Assembly (NCBI RefSeq): GCF_901686465.1
Contig: NZ_LR594487.1
Span: 2,167,650 to 2,231,649, forward strand
Origin: Halorubrum sp. DM2
Lineage (GTDB): Archaea > Halobacteriota > Halobacteria > Halobacteriales > Haloferacaceae
Length of the DNA: 64,000 nt
Direction: 5' to 3'
Shown: positions 1 to 7,797 of the stretch, one piece after another
How the letters are laid out: each line of letters starts with the position of its first letter
Numbering within the stretch: the stretch's first letter is position 1
Made by a program: the position numbers and the translations under genes
Notes under the pieces: generated by a model
Database searches by the model: none
Told to the model about the DNA's origin: nothing
The model's input: the letters and a program-made list of their open reading frames with translations, nothing else

Positions 1-266
1 TGCGCGCGGCCCACGAGGCCGGCGACCAGCACGCCGGACTCGACGTGTTCGCCGGCGAGGTCGTCGACACGGCCGAGGCGGGCGTCGTCGAGACCGCCCA
101 CGCCAAGGAGCAGGCGATTTCTTCGGCGGCCGAGGCGGCGAACCTCGTCTTGAAAATCGACGACATCATCTCCGCGGGCGACCTCTCGACCGCGGGCGGC
201 GACGACGAGGGCGGTGCCCCCGCCGGCGGCATGGGCGGCATGGGTGGCATGGGCGGCGCTATGTGA
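1..266 (+). CDS. Thermosome (group II chaperonin) subunit, C-terminal end only
   Basis: This is the 3' end of a gene that begins before the window; the reading frame starts at base 3. The visible residues match the end of the equatorial domain of an archaeal CCT/thermosome subunit, with conserved alanine- and aspartate-rich helices and an [10 protein letters not shown] stretch. They are followed by an acidic linker and a Gly-Gly-Met repeat tail ending GGMGGAM. That GGM tail is typical of thermosome and GroEL-type subunits. The complex is a cytosolic ATP-driven protein-folding chamber. Which paralogue (alpha, beta or gamma) this is cannot be told from the fragment. The stop codon forms part of the first downstream hairpin. 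Confidence 0.9.
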   Translation, partial: RAAHEAGDQHAGLDVFAGEVVDTAEAGVVETAHAKEQAISSAAEAANLVLKIDDIISAGDLSTAGGDDEGGAPAGGMGGMGGMGGAM

Positions 267-344
267 AATCTGTCGGAGACAGATTTCCATAGACCGTCAG
301 ACGCAGTCTGACGCAGTCGATGTAGGCGAGGTTCTGAAAGAACC
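265..344. terminator. Three consecutive perfect hairpins after the thermosome gene
   Basis: Three inverted repeats follow one another, each with a 3-nt loop. The first spans 265-287 (10-bp arms gaaatctgtc/gacagatttc, loop gga), the second 295-313 (8-bp arms cgtcagac/gtctgacg, loop gca), and the third 330-344 (6-bp arms ggttct/agaacc, loop gaa). The first one includes the stop codon. Transcript termination or 3'-end protection is the simplest reading. The rest of the gap to about 530 holds nothing I recognise. Confidence 0.55.
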
Positions 345-564
345 AACCTCGACCGCCGCAGCGACAACCGCTCGATAACAACCGCCGTTCGCACGCTCCG
401 TTTTCCCCCGTTTCGCGCGACAGTCGATAGCGGCCGCCGCGCCGGAACGAGACGCTCGGCTCAGGACGACGCGATCCAGCCCGACCGATCCGAGCGTCCG
501 ACCGTGCGCGACGCACGCATCTGCGGCCGCACCTCTTTACGGATCCGGGCCGTACGTGTCGGCG

Positions 565-819
565 ATGACGAACCTGACACTCTACGAGCTGGAAGGCTGC
601 CCGTACTGCGCGAAGGTGAAGACGAAGCTCGCCGACCTCGAGTTGGAGTACGACTCGGTGATGGTGCCGCGCTCGCACGGCGAGCGCACCGAGGTCGAGG
701 AGGTCTCAGGCCAGACGGGCGTCCCGGTCCTCGTTGACGAGGAACACGGCATCGAGGGGATGCCCGAGAGCGACGACATCGTCGAATACCTCGAAGAAAC
801 GTACGGCAACGCGAGCTAA
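565..819 (+). CDS. Glutaredoxin / GST N-terminal domain protein
   Basis: An 84-residue thioredoxin-fold protein with a CPYC active site near the N terminus (ELEGCPYCAKVK). It also has the cis-proline segment TGVPVLVDEE and the ES/DDIVEYLEETYG helix typical of glutaredoxins and GST N-terminal domains. It probably acts as a cytosolic thiol-disulfide oxidoreductase; haloarchaea use gamma-glutamylcysteine rather than glutathione. I chose the ATG at 565 over the in-frame GTG at 556 because a TATA-like ctctttacg lies about 25-30 nt upstream. The gene stands alone. Confidence 0.85.
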   Translation: MTNLTLYELEGCPYCAKVKTKLADLELEYDSVMVPRSHGERTEVEEVSGQTGVPVLVDEEHGIEGMPESDDIVEYLEETYGNAS

Positions 820-898
820 GCGCCCGGCGCGACCGAGCGTCGCGCTCGCCGGGAGCGACATCGACCGAACGGGAGGCTATTTATTCGACGGGGGTGAG

Positions 899-1267
899 AT
901 GTCCGGCGTGCGACTCGTTCACCGCCCCGCCGCGTCGACCGACGGATCGGAGACCGTCCTCGCGAGTGACGTCGATGTCGCGCGCTCGACGCTCGAACAG
1001 GCGCGGGGGCTGATGTTCCGCCGGTCGATCCCGGACGATTACGCCCTCGTGTTCCCGTTCGAGGCGGCCGACACGCAGTGGCTTCACATGCTGTTCGTGC
1101 CGTTCGCCATCGACGCGGTATGGCTCGTCGACGGCGAGGTGACGGCGAAAAAGCGGCTCGCGCCGTTCGTCGGTCTGGGCCGCGGTCGCGCCGACACCGT
1201 CGTCGAGCTCCCGGCGGACGTGGCCGAGTCGGTGGCCGTCGGCGACGAACTGCGGCTCGTCGACTGA
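899..1267 (+). CDS. DUF192 family protein
   Basis: A 122-residue protein with the DUF192 hallmarks: a 'ARGLMFRRSIPDDYALVFPF' type segment, WLHMLFVPFAIDAVWLVDG, and a closing ELPADVAES...VGDELRLV strand. The molecular function of the family is unknown; many members are secreted, but this one has no signal peptide. A TATA-like tatttatt lies at 878-885, so close to the ATG at 899 that transcription might begin near 905. The in-frame GTG at 908 is therefore a possible alternative start. It is convergent with the histidine kinase gene, 47 bp away. Confidence 0.85.
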   Translation: MSGVRLVHRPAASTDGSETVLASDVDVARSTLEQARGLMFRRSIPDDYALVFPFEAADTQWLHMLFVPFAIDAVWLVDGEVTAKKRLAPFVGLGRGRADTVVELPADVAESVAVGDELRLVD

Positions 1268-1314
1268 AGCCCGCGACCGGTCGAGTCACCGCTGGGAGCG
1301 AGACGACGCACGTC

Positions 1315-2841
1315 TCAGGCGTCGCGCTCGGCCGGGCTGAACAGGGCCTCGTCGGACGGGGGTCCCTCCGCGGTGCGCAGCGACAGTTCGATCCGGCTGC
1401 CGCCGGCCTTGCTCTCGGCGATATCGAGCGTTCCGCCGCCGGCGGTGACGATCCAGTTCACGTACCAGAGGCCGAGTCCGCTCGCGTGTTCGAGCGACGT
1501 CTCTTCGCCGGTGAGCACGGCGCGCTCGGCCGGCGGGATACCCGGTCCGTCGTCCGCGACGACGAGGGACACCCACGACTCGCTGGGGAGCTCCGCGGCC
1601 GAGATCCGGACCCGCGGGTCGTCGGCGTCGTTGTGCCGGATCGCGTTGTCGACGAGTTCGGTGATCGCCTCTGGGAGGAACGGGACGGCGGAGACGACGA
1701 GCCCCTCGGGGACGTCGACCTCGACGGTCGCTCTGTCGCGGATCGCCGGATCGAGCGATTCGAGCGCGGCGTCGACCGCGGGCACGAGCGAGACGGGCCG
1801 CGGAGAGGGCCGCTGCGAGAGCAGCCGTTCTACCTTCCGGGACGTCTCGCCGAGACGCAACAGCCGCTCGGCGGTATCGATGACCCGTTGGAGTTCGGCG
1901 GTCAGGTCCGGGTCGTCGACCGCCTCGATGGCGCGGCCGGTGAAGCCCGTGATCACGTTGAGGTCGTTCCGGAAGTTGTGGCGCAACACGCGCGTCAGCA
2001 CCGCGAGCCGCTCCTCTCGGAGCGACGCCTCGGTGAGGTCCTCGCCGACGCCGACTGCGCCGACGACCCGGTCGCCGTCGGTGACGGGACCGATCGAGAG
2101 CCGGTACGGGACGCGTTCGCCGGAGCGGGTGAGCAGCCGCGCCTCGCAGGAGGCGGACTCGCCGTCGCGGTACACCCGAGCGAGCGCCCCGCTGACGGCG
2201 TCGCGCGTCTCCTCGTCGAACAGCGACGTGAGCGCCGTCCCGGATAGTGACGCCGGCTCGTAGCCGGAGTCGGACGCCAACTGGTCGTTCCACCGCGAGA
2301 GCGTCCCCTCCTCGGTACACCGGAACAGCGCGAGCGGGACGGTCTCGGCGAGCGCGTCGACGAGCCGCCGCTCGGCGTCGCGCTCGTTCGCCGCCGCGAC
2401 GCGCGCGGTCGCGTCCGAGAACCCGACGACGAGCCACTCGCCGCCGGCGATCGTCGCCGTGTGGAGTGCCGCGTCGACACGGAGTCCCGGGTCGCCGATC
2501 CGGACGTCCCACTCGAACCGCTCGGTCCGAGCGTCGTCGTCGGGGACGGGCCCGCCGGCGTCCGAGGCTCGGCCGGCGACCTCCGCGACCGGTTCCCCGG
2601 CGACGGTGCGGTCGGTCTCGCCCACGTCCGGGAGGCCCATCAGCGTCAGCGTGCCGCGGTCGTGGCCGAGGAGGTCGGCCGCGGGGGGGTTCGCGGCGCG
2701 GATCGCCAGCGTGTCGGGGTCACAGACGAGCGTCGCGGTCGGGACCGCCTCGACGAACGCCCGCAGGATCCCGGTCGCGCCGGCGGTCCCGCTCGACGAC
2801 GGCCGGTCGTCCGCCGGCGGATCCGCGTCGCGGTCTCCCAT
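1315..2841 (-). CDS. PAS-domain sensor histidine kinase
   Basis: A 508-residue soluble kinase. Residues ~25-140 and ~150-275 look like two PAS domains; the second ends in the characteristic VGAVGVGEDLTE. The haloarchaeal H-box RVLRHNFRNDLNVITGF follows, with the phospho-acceptor at His288. The HATPase domain has an N-box (ELVDNAIRHND), a G1 box (VADDGPGIP) and a G2 box (GLGLWYVNW). No transmembrane segment is seen, so it probably senses a cytoplasmic or redox signal. No response regulator is adjacent, which is common in haloarchaea. A TATA-like cataaaca lies at about 2873-2880, giving a leaderless start. Confidence 0.9.
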   Translation of the reverse strand: MGDRDADPPADDRPSSSGTAGATGILRAFVEAVPTATLVCDPDTLAIRAANPPAADLLGHDRGTLTLMGLPDVGETDRTVAGEPVAEVAGRASDAGGPVPDDDARTERFEWDVRIGDPGLRVDAALHTATIAGGEWLVVGFSDATARVAAANERDAERRLVDALAETVPLALFRCTEEGTLSRWNDQLASDSGYEPASLSGTALTSLFDEETRDAVSGALARVYRDGESASCEARLLTRSGERVPYRLSIGPVTDGDRVVGAVGVGEDLTEASLREERLAVLTRVLRHNFRNDLNVITGFTGRAIEAVDDPDLTAELQRVIDTAERLLRLGETSRKVERLLSQRPSPRPVSLVPAVDAALESLDPAIRDRATVEVDVPEGLVVSAVPFLPEAITELVDNAIRHNDADDPRVRISAAELPSESWVSLVVADDGPGIPPAERAVLTGEETSLEHASGLGLWYVNWIVTAGGGTLDIAESKAGGSRIELSLRTAEGPPSDEALFSPAERDA

Positions 2842-2951
2842 CTGTCGATAATCGAGACACTCCGCGCATATGTGTTTATGGATTTATGAGTCGTGTCGGC
2901 CGTGGGAGGGGTGTCGGCCGGGACGTCCGTCGATCGTCGACCGGAGACCGG

Positions 2952-5549
2952 TCAGTCCGCCTTCACCTGCCAGTCGCGGACGGTGTCCGCGCCCACGCCG
3001 TCGACGTCGGCCGCCAAGTCGTCCGGATCCGCCGACTTGAGTTCGTCGACGCCGTCGACGCCGGCGTCTTTCAGCTTTTCGGCGGTCTTCTCGCCGATAC
3101 CCTCGACCGCCTGAAGCTCCGACCCCTCCTGACGGGCGGTGAACTCGCGGTAGTTACAGATCGGACAGCCCAGTTCCCACGGATCGTCGCCGGAGTGGAC
3201 CCGGAGGTGCGGGAGGTCGTGTTCCTCGCAGGTCTCCGTTGTGATCTCGATCTCGCCGCGCCGCGGGAGCGGCAGCGAGTAGTCGCAGTCGGGGTAACGC
3301 GTACAGCCGACGAGCCGGGAGCCGGAGCGGAGCCGCTTGATCGCCAGCTCGCCGCCGTGTTCCGCTCCGCAGTCCGGGCAGACGCCGATCACCTCGTCCT
3401 CCTGTTCGTCCGCCTCGTCCGCCTTACACTGCGGGCAGCCGTGGACGAACGTCTTTCGGCCGGCGAGCATCTTCACGTGCCGGAGGTCGTGGTCCTCGCA
3501 GGTCTCGTCGAGGATGAGCGGCTTCCCGGTCGAGGGGAGCGGCAGAGTGTACTCGCAGTCGGGGTAGCCGTCGCAGCCGACGAAGTACGACCCCTGTCGC
3601 GACTTCCGGACGAGGAGGTCAGAGCCGCACTCCGGGCAGGGACCGAGCGTCTTGTCCGCCTTCAGCGAGTCCTGTAGGTGGTTGCCGACCGCTTCGCGCG
3701 ACTCGGTGAGGTCGTCGAACACGCTCGAAAGCAGCTCCCGGGAGGCCGCCGTCACGTCCTCGTACTCCTTCTCGCCGCCCGCGATGGCCGCCATGTCCTG
3801 TTCGAGCTGGGCGGTCATCTCCTCGCTCACGATCCGGTCGGCGAACTCCTCGGCGGCCTCGACGACCGCCTCAGCGAGCCGCGTCGGTCGCGGCGGATCG
3901 CTCTCCACGTAGTTTCGGTCGTACAGCTTCTCTATCGTGCGGTGGCGGGTCGCCTTCGTCCCCAGCTGCCGCTTTTCCATCTCCTCGATGAGCCGGGACT
4001 GACCGTAGCGGCGGGGCGGCTGGGTCTCTTTGCCCTCGGTGACGCGGTCCGACAGCGACAGCGTCTCGCCGACCTCGACGTCCGGGACGATCCGCTCGTC
4101 GCTGGAGCGGTACGGGTACACCTCGTGGTAGCCGGCCTCCAGCAGCCGCTTCCCGTTCGCCTTCAGCCGTAGCCCGCCGTCGGCGACGAGGTCGGCCGGG
4201 CCGCTCGCGTCGTCCGGGTCCCGCAGCGCGGCGAGCCCGTCCGCGCGCTCGGCGATGGGGGTCGCGTCGCCGTTCGCGAGCGCGACCACGCGCAGGCGCT
4301 CCCACGTGGCGGGGTCGGCGCAGGTGGCGAGGAAGCGGCGGACGATCAGCTCGTACACCTCCCACTCGTCGTCGGAGAGATCGTCGCCGGCGGGCAGCTC
4401 CCCGGTCGGATGGATCGGCGGGTGGTCGGTCGTCTCCTCGTCGCCCTCGGTCGGCTCGATGTCGCGGTCGTCGTCGAGCAGCCTCCCGGCGTCGGTACCG
4501 AACGTCGACGACTCGGCGAGGTCGGCGATCAGCTCCGCCGGCTCCAAGTCCTTGGGGTACACCGTGTTGTCGGTCCGGGGGTAGGTGACGTAGCCCGCGG
4601 TGTACAGGTCCTCCGCGAGCGACATGGCGCGCTGCGCGGAGTAACCGAGCGACCCCGCCGCGCGGATGAACGCGGTGGTGTTGAACGGCGTCGGCGGGTC
4701 GTCGGTCTGCGTCCGGCGGGTGACGTCGTCGACGGTCGCCCCCTCGGCCGCGTCGAGCGCCTCGGTGAGCGTCTCGGCGACGGCCCCGTCCCAGACGCGC
4801 TCGCGCTCGTTGCCCTCGTCGTTCAGGTAGAAGTAGCGCGCCTCGAAGGGGTCGCCGCCGGCCTTCGCCAGCTCGCCCGTCAGCTCCCAGTAGGACTCCG
4901 GATCGAACACCTGTATCTCGCGCTCGCGGTCGACGATCAGCTTGAGCGTCGGGCCTTGGACCCGGCCGACGGAGATGAAGTCGTCGCCGAGCTGGCGGGC
5001 CGAGAGGGAGAGGAAGCGGGTGAGGGCGGCCCCCCACGTGAGGTCGATGGTCTGGCGGGCCTCGCCGGCGGCCGCCAGCTCGAAGTCGAGGCCGTCGGGG
5101 TTCGCGAACGCCTCCTGCACCTCGTTTTCGGTGATCGAGGAGAAGCGCACGCGGTCGACGGGGACGTCCTCGTTGACCTCGCGCACCAGCTCGTACGCCT
5201 CCTTGCCGATGAGTTCGCCCTCCCGGTCATAGTCGGTCGCGATGACGACGCGGGAGGCGTTGCGGGCGAGCCGCCGGAGCGCGGCGACGATCCCCTCCTG
5301 CGTGGGCGTCTTCGTGACGGGCGCGTCGATAAGCTCGACCGGCTCGACGTCGCGCCAGTCGTTGTACTCGGCGGGGAAGTCGACGCCGACGACGTGGCCG
5401 GAGAGGCCGATACATCGCTTTCCGCCCCACTCGTAGACGTTGACGTCGTTCATCCGTTCCGCTGTCGCGGACTCGCCGCTCAGGATGTCGGCGATGCGCC
5501 GCGCGGCGTTGTCCTTCTCCGTGATTATCAGCTCGGGGCCGCGACTCAT
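2952..5549 (-). CDS. topA: DNA topoisomerase I (type IA)
   Basis: An 865-residue type IA topoisomerase that relaxes negative supercoils through a transient 5'-phosphotyrosine link. The TOPRIM domain is at the N terminus (LIITEKDNAARRIA, ATDYDREGELIG). The catalytic Tyr323 lies in GYVTYPRTDN, and RVQGPTL and RLIEEMEKRQLGTKATR are the other core motifs. The C terminus carries four Cys-rich zinc-binding segments (CPECGSD, CEDHDL..CPQC, CPDCGAE, CEEHDL..CPIC). It ends in a helix-hairpin-helix region (VEGIGEKTAEKLKDAGV). A TATA-like ctttaga at about 5575-5582 on the minus strand suits the ATG at 5549. Zinc ribbons plus HhH are typical of archaeal TopA. Confidence 0.97.
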   Translation of the reverse strand: MSRGPELIITEKDNAARRIADILSGESATAERMNDVNVYEWGGKRCIGLSGHVVGVDFPAEYNDWRDVEPVELIDAPVTKTPTQEGIVAALRRLARNASRVVIATDYDREGELIGKEAYELVREVNEDVPVDRVRFSSITENEVQEAFANPDGLDFELAAAGEARQTIDLTWGAALTRFLSLSARQLGDDFISVGRVQGPTLKLIVDREREIQVFDPESYWELTGELAKAGGDPFEARYFYLNDEGNERERVWDGAVAETLTEALDAAEGATVDDVTRRTQTDDPPTPFNTTAFIRAAGSLGYSAQRAMSLAEDLYTAGYVTYPRTDNTVYPKDLEPAELIADLAESSTFGTDAGRLLDDDRDIEPTEGDEETTDHPPIHPTGELPAGDDLSDDEWEVYELIVRRFLATCADPATWERLRVVALANGDATPIAERADGLAALRDPDDASGPADLVADGGLRLKANGKRLLEAGYHEVYPYRSSDERIVPDVEVGETLSLSDRVTEGKETQPPRRYGQSRLIEEMEKRQLGTKATRHRTIEKLYDRNYVESDPPRPTRLAEAVVEAAEEFADRIVSEEMTAQLEQDMAAIAGGEKEYEDVTAASRELLSSVFDDLTESREAVGNHLQDSLKADKTLGPCPECGSDLLVRKSRQGSYFVGCDGYPDCEYTLPLPSTGKPLILDETCEDHDLRHVKMLAGRKTFVHGCPQCKADEADEQEDEVIGVCPDCGAEHGGELAIKRLRSGSRLVGCTRYPDCDYSLPLPRRGEIEITTETCEEHDLPHLRVHSGDDPWELGCPICNYREFTARQEGSELQAVEGIGEKTAEKLKDAGVDGVDELKSADPDDLAADVDGVGADTVRDWQVKAD

Positions 5550-5652
5550 TGCGCCGAGATACGCCGCTCCCGGGTCTAAAGCTTTCGCGACGCGAGATCC
5601 GCGGCAGGCGCGGGGTCGAACTAAAATAGAGACGGGGAGCGAGTCGCGACCG

Positions 5653-5820
5653 TCACCGGGCCGCGTCGTCGGATTCCGCGAGGAACTCCGCGTCCGTCGG
5701 CTCCGCGTACGGCTCCGGCGGTTCGTCGTCCGCGTCGAGTTCGCGCCGTGCGAGGTGGTTCTCGAGTTGGCGGCGCTTGTTCCTCCCTTTCCGCTCGCGG
5801 CCCGACTTCGTGTCTGGCAT
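5653..5820 (-). CDS. Small highly charged conserved-type protein, 55 aa
   Basis: The frame encodes a 55-residue protein starting MPDTKSGRERKGRNKRR, with a basic N-terminal third and an acidic C-terminal half (DADDEPPEPY...DAEFLAESDD). There are no cysteines or hydrophobic segments. I believe small proteins starting MPDTK-[ST]-GRE are common in haloarchaea, but I know no function. The charge split and a minus-strand catatg TATA-like site about 27-32 nt upstream support a real gene. It sits between topA and structured repeat copy 1. Confidence 0.6.
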   Translation of the reverse strand: MPDTKSGRERKGRNKRRQLENHLARRELDADDEPPEPYAEPTDAEFLAESDDAAR

Positions 5821-5919
5821 CGTCACCCGTGTTAATTACACCCACACATATGAGTCTTGTGTCGGTGTGTCAGTGATTCGGTGTGATGTTTAAATACCGG
5901 TAGCGGTAGCGACGGTTTC

Positions 5920-6220
5920 TTATAAAGAAACGTGCGGTGGCGCGCGCCTCCGAGGCCGCATCGCGGCCGAGGAGCGCCGCGCGAGGGAGTCGACCGGTCG
6001 GAGCGAAGCGGAGACCGGTCGACGAGGCTGGGGAGGCGTGAGGTGCGGTGCGGGGCTGTGCGGGGTGGGACTCGAAGGGGCAGTCGCGAGGCGGGCGCAG
6101 GCGACGTAAGCACCGCAACGAGGGAGCAACGCGACCGAGTGAGGAGCGCAGCGAGCGTGCGCCCGCCTCGCGACTGGGGCTTCGGTGTTGTTCACCGCAA
6201 AATCATCGACTACTTATAAA
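5920..6220 (-). repeat. Structured dispersed repeat, copy 1 (possible ncRNA)
   Basis: One of three ~300-nt intergenic copies, each bounded at both ends by TTTATAA (here TTATAAA at 5920-5926 and 6214-6220 on the plus strand). It contains a perfect 19-bp stem (6081-6099 with 6158-6176). A perfect 11-bp stem follows (5989-5999 with 6013-6023), and between them lies a conserved core at 6024-6080. A further GC-rich hairpin lies near 5945-5985. Read in the orientation of the other two copies, this one is on the minus strand, pointing toward the 55-aa gene. No protein call is supported. Flanking similarity to copy 3 runs on to about 5900. Confidence 0.8.
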
Positions 6221-6265
6221 CATCTACCAATAACGCCGCTCGCTCTACTCGCGGTGTTCGTCGAA

Positions 6266-6373
6266 AACGCCAGGAGAGGGATTTGAACCTCAGTCGTTCC
6301 GCTCGCTTTTCGAGGCGCTCGCTTCGCTCACGCCTCGCACCGCTCGCTTCACTCTCTGGTTCAAATCCCTCAG
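6266..6373. repeat. Duplicated tRNA-Ser 3' end with inverted partner
   Basis: A 24-nt stretch at 6266-6289 (aacgccaggagaggg and following) is identical to 6440-6463, which is the 3' end and T-arm of tRNA-Ser(GGA). The T-arm part is also present inverted near 6360-6373 (ggttcaaatccctc). The arms enclose a GC-rich segment with many cgctcgctt motifs. No integrase or mobile gene is nearby. It could be a relic attachment site or a spread tRNA-derived repeat. Confidence 0.6.
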
Positions 6374-6441
6374 TCTGTGTTCGTCGACGCCGGACTCGCT
6401 CGTCGCTACCGCTCCTCGCTCGCAGTCGGCGTCGACAGGAA

Positions 6442-6523
6442 CGCCAGGAGAGGGATTTGAACCCCCGATCCCGGATGGGAACACGCTTTCCAGGCGTGCG
6501 CCTTACCACTCGGCCATCCTGGC
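6442..6523 (-). tRNA. tRNA-Ser(GGA)
   Basis: An 82-nt class II tRNA. The acceptor stem is GCCAGGA/TCCTGGC with discriminator G. The D-arm is GCC...GGC. The anticodon arm CACGC-CTGGAAA-GCGTG gives anticodon GGA. A long variable arm is present, and the T-loop is GGTTCAAATCC. No CCA is encoded and no intron is seen. The 3' end is duplicated 174 bp downstream. Confidence 0.95.
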
Positions 6524-6550
6524 TCACGCGGTGATACTCCGGTGCGACTG

Positions 6551-6811
6551 TTAAGTCCTTCTTTTCGCTCGGAGTCGCGCCTCGGCGAGGTAGGAGAGAC
6601 CGGCCGACGCCGCGGCGACGCCGAGCGCGACGAGCGCCAGCCCCCAGAGGCCGACCGGCAGCGACCCGGGACCGAGAAGTCGGTACCCCTGCGCGAGCAC
6701 GAGGAAGGCGAAGCCGCCGACGGCCCCCCACAGCGCCGCGGACCGCGCTCGGGCGCGCGGCGTGGCCGGCGCGCCGGGCGTCACCGTCGACTCCTCCCCG
6801 CCGTCGGCCAT
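6551..6811 (-). CDS. Small two-helix membrane protein, unknown function
   Basis: An 86-residue protein with a short charged N terminus. Two hydrophobic segments follow, at about residues 28-47 (ALWGAVGGFAFLVLAQGYRLL) and 53-74 (VGLWGLALVALGVAAASAGL), and it ends in a basic tail (EARLRAKRRT). It has no recognised domain. Its ATG abuts the stop codon of ridA with no gap, so the two are probably co-transcribed. It may be a lineage-specific membrane protein. Confidence 0.6.
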   Translation of the reverse strand: MADGGEESTVTPGAPATPRARARSAALWGAVGGFAFLVLAQGYRLLGPGSLPVGLWGLALVALGVAAASAGLSYLAEARLRAKRRT

Positions 6812-7192
6812 CTACTCGACGACCGCGACGGCCTCGATCTCGACGCCGACGCCCTTCGGCAGCGCGCCCGCCTGAACCGCCGAGCGCGCCGGCGGGGACT
6901 CGTCGAAGTAGCCGGCGTACGTCTCGTTCATCTCGTCGAAGTCGTCGATGTCGGTGAGGAACACCGTCGTCTTGAGCACGTCCTCGGGGCCGGCACCGGC
7001 CTCGTCGAGCACCGCGAGGAGGTTGTCGAGCGCGCGCTCCGTCTGGACCGCGATCGACGCGTCGTCGAGCAGGTCGCCGTCGGGCGTCAGCGGGATCTGC
7101 CCGGCCGTGAACACGAGGTCGCCGTCGGTCGTCGCCTGACTGTACGCGCCCACCGCTGCCGGCGCGTCGTCCGTGTGGATCGTCTGTTTCAT
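6812..7192 (-). CDS. RidA family (YjgF/YER057c/UK114) deaminase
   Basis: A 126-residue RidA-family protein, which hydrolyses reactive 2-aminoacrylate and related enamines/imines released by PLP enzymes. Family motifs are DAPAAVGAYSQA at the N terminus and the central VFTAGQIPLTP. The C-terminal part has SPPARSAVQAGALPKGV, containing the conserved arginine, and EIEAVAVVE. The ATG at 7192 (MKQTIHTDDAP) matches family N termini; the frame continues upstream to 7339, but that extension is not plausible protein. It shares a junction with the membrane protein gene that follows it. Confidence 0.92.
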   Translation of the reverse strand: MKQTIHTDDAPAAVGAYSQATTDGDLVFTAGQIPLTPDGDLLDDASIAVQTERALDNLLAVLDEAGAGPEDVLKTTVFLTDIDDFDEMNETYAGYFDESPPARSAVQAGALPKGVGVEIEAVAVVE

Positions 7193-7346
7193 GCGACTGT
7201 GCCTTCGCCCGGCGGCCTCAAGAGTACTCTGGAGCGCGCCGTCCGGCTCGGATCCCACGGCGAGCGACCGCTGGCTCGGATCCACCGGAGCGAACGCGGC
7301 GGCACCACCGTCAGACACAAGACTTTGGAATGGTAACACGACGCAT

Positions 7347-7748
7347 ATGACGGGAGATCAGCTCCTGCCACTCGCCGCGGTCCTCGCCGGCGTGGCGGCG
7401 GTTAACCTCGCGGTGATGTGGCTGCTCGTCCGCCGGAACCGCGACCCCGCGGAGCTGTTCGGCTCGGCGGTGACGCGGTCGTCCGACGCGGACCGCGACG
7501 GGGGAGCGACCGGTTCCGGATCGACGCCCGCGACCCCGTCGGGCGGCGCTCCCGGTCCGACGGACGAGCCGAACGATCCGCGTGACCCGCCGCCGCTCGA
7601 CGCCGACGGCGAGACGGTCGTCTGCCGACACTGCGGGGCCGAGAACCGCGCCGGCTACCAGTACTGCCGGTGGTGCGTGCGCTCGGGGTTCGTCGACGAG
7701 GACGCCGAGGTCACCCCGGGGACCGCGATGACCGACCGGTCGCTGTGA
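7347..7748 (+). CDS. Membrane-anchored zinc-ribbon protein
   Basis: A 133-residue protein. It has an N-terminal transmembrane helix at about residues 5-27 (LPLAAVLAGVAAVNLAVMWLL). A disordered Gly/Pro/Asp/Ser linker follows, and a C-terminal zinc ribbon (CRHCGAENRAGYQYCRWC). The ribbon would face the cytoplasm or exterior depending on orientation; the positive-inside residues after the helix (VRRNR) suggest a cytoplasmic C terminus. The function is unknown. It is divergent from ridA, with 154 bp between them. Confidence 0.75.
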   Translation: MTGDQLLPLAAVLAGVAAVNLAVMWLLVRRNRDPAELFGSAVTRSSDADRDGGATGSGSTPATPSGGAPGPTDEPNDPRDPPPLDADGETVVCRHCGAENRAGYQYCRWCVRSGFVDEDAEVTPGTAMTDRSL

Positions 7749-7797
7749 ACGGGCGAGAGGGGAGCGGGCGAAGTGGGAGCGGTCGGAGGAAAGGTTG

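Noticed and set aside
5840-6233. Protein-coding genes within the structured repeats (several 60-95 codon frames at all three copies)
   Set aside because: Frames in several phases come from palindromic GC-rich DNA. Their translations are Arg/Ser/Gly-rich and change with the hairpin arms, while the nucleotide structure is what is kept.
6266-6523. Integrated provirus or genomic island at tRNA-Ser
   Set aside because: Only 174 bp separate the repeated tRNA ends and there is no integrase; at most it is a relic site.
6210-6731. A 173-codon minus-strand frame across the tRNA-Ser gene
   Set aside because: It runs through the tRNA and its repeated 3' ends; the repeated peptide is only the translated tRNA fragment.
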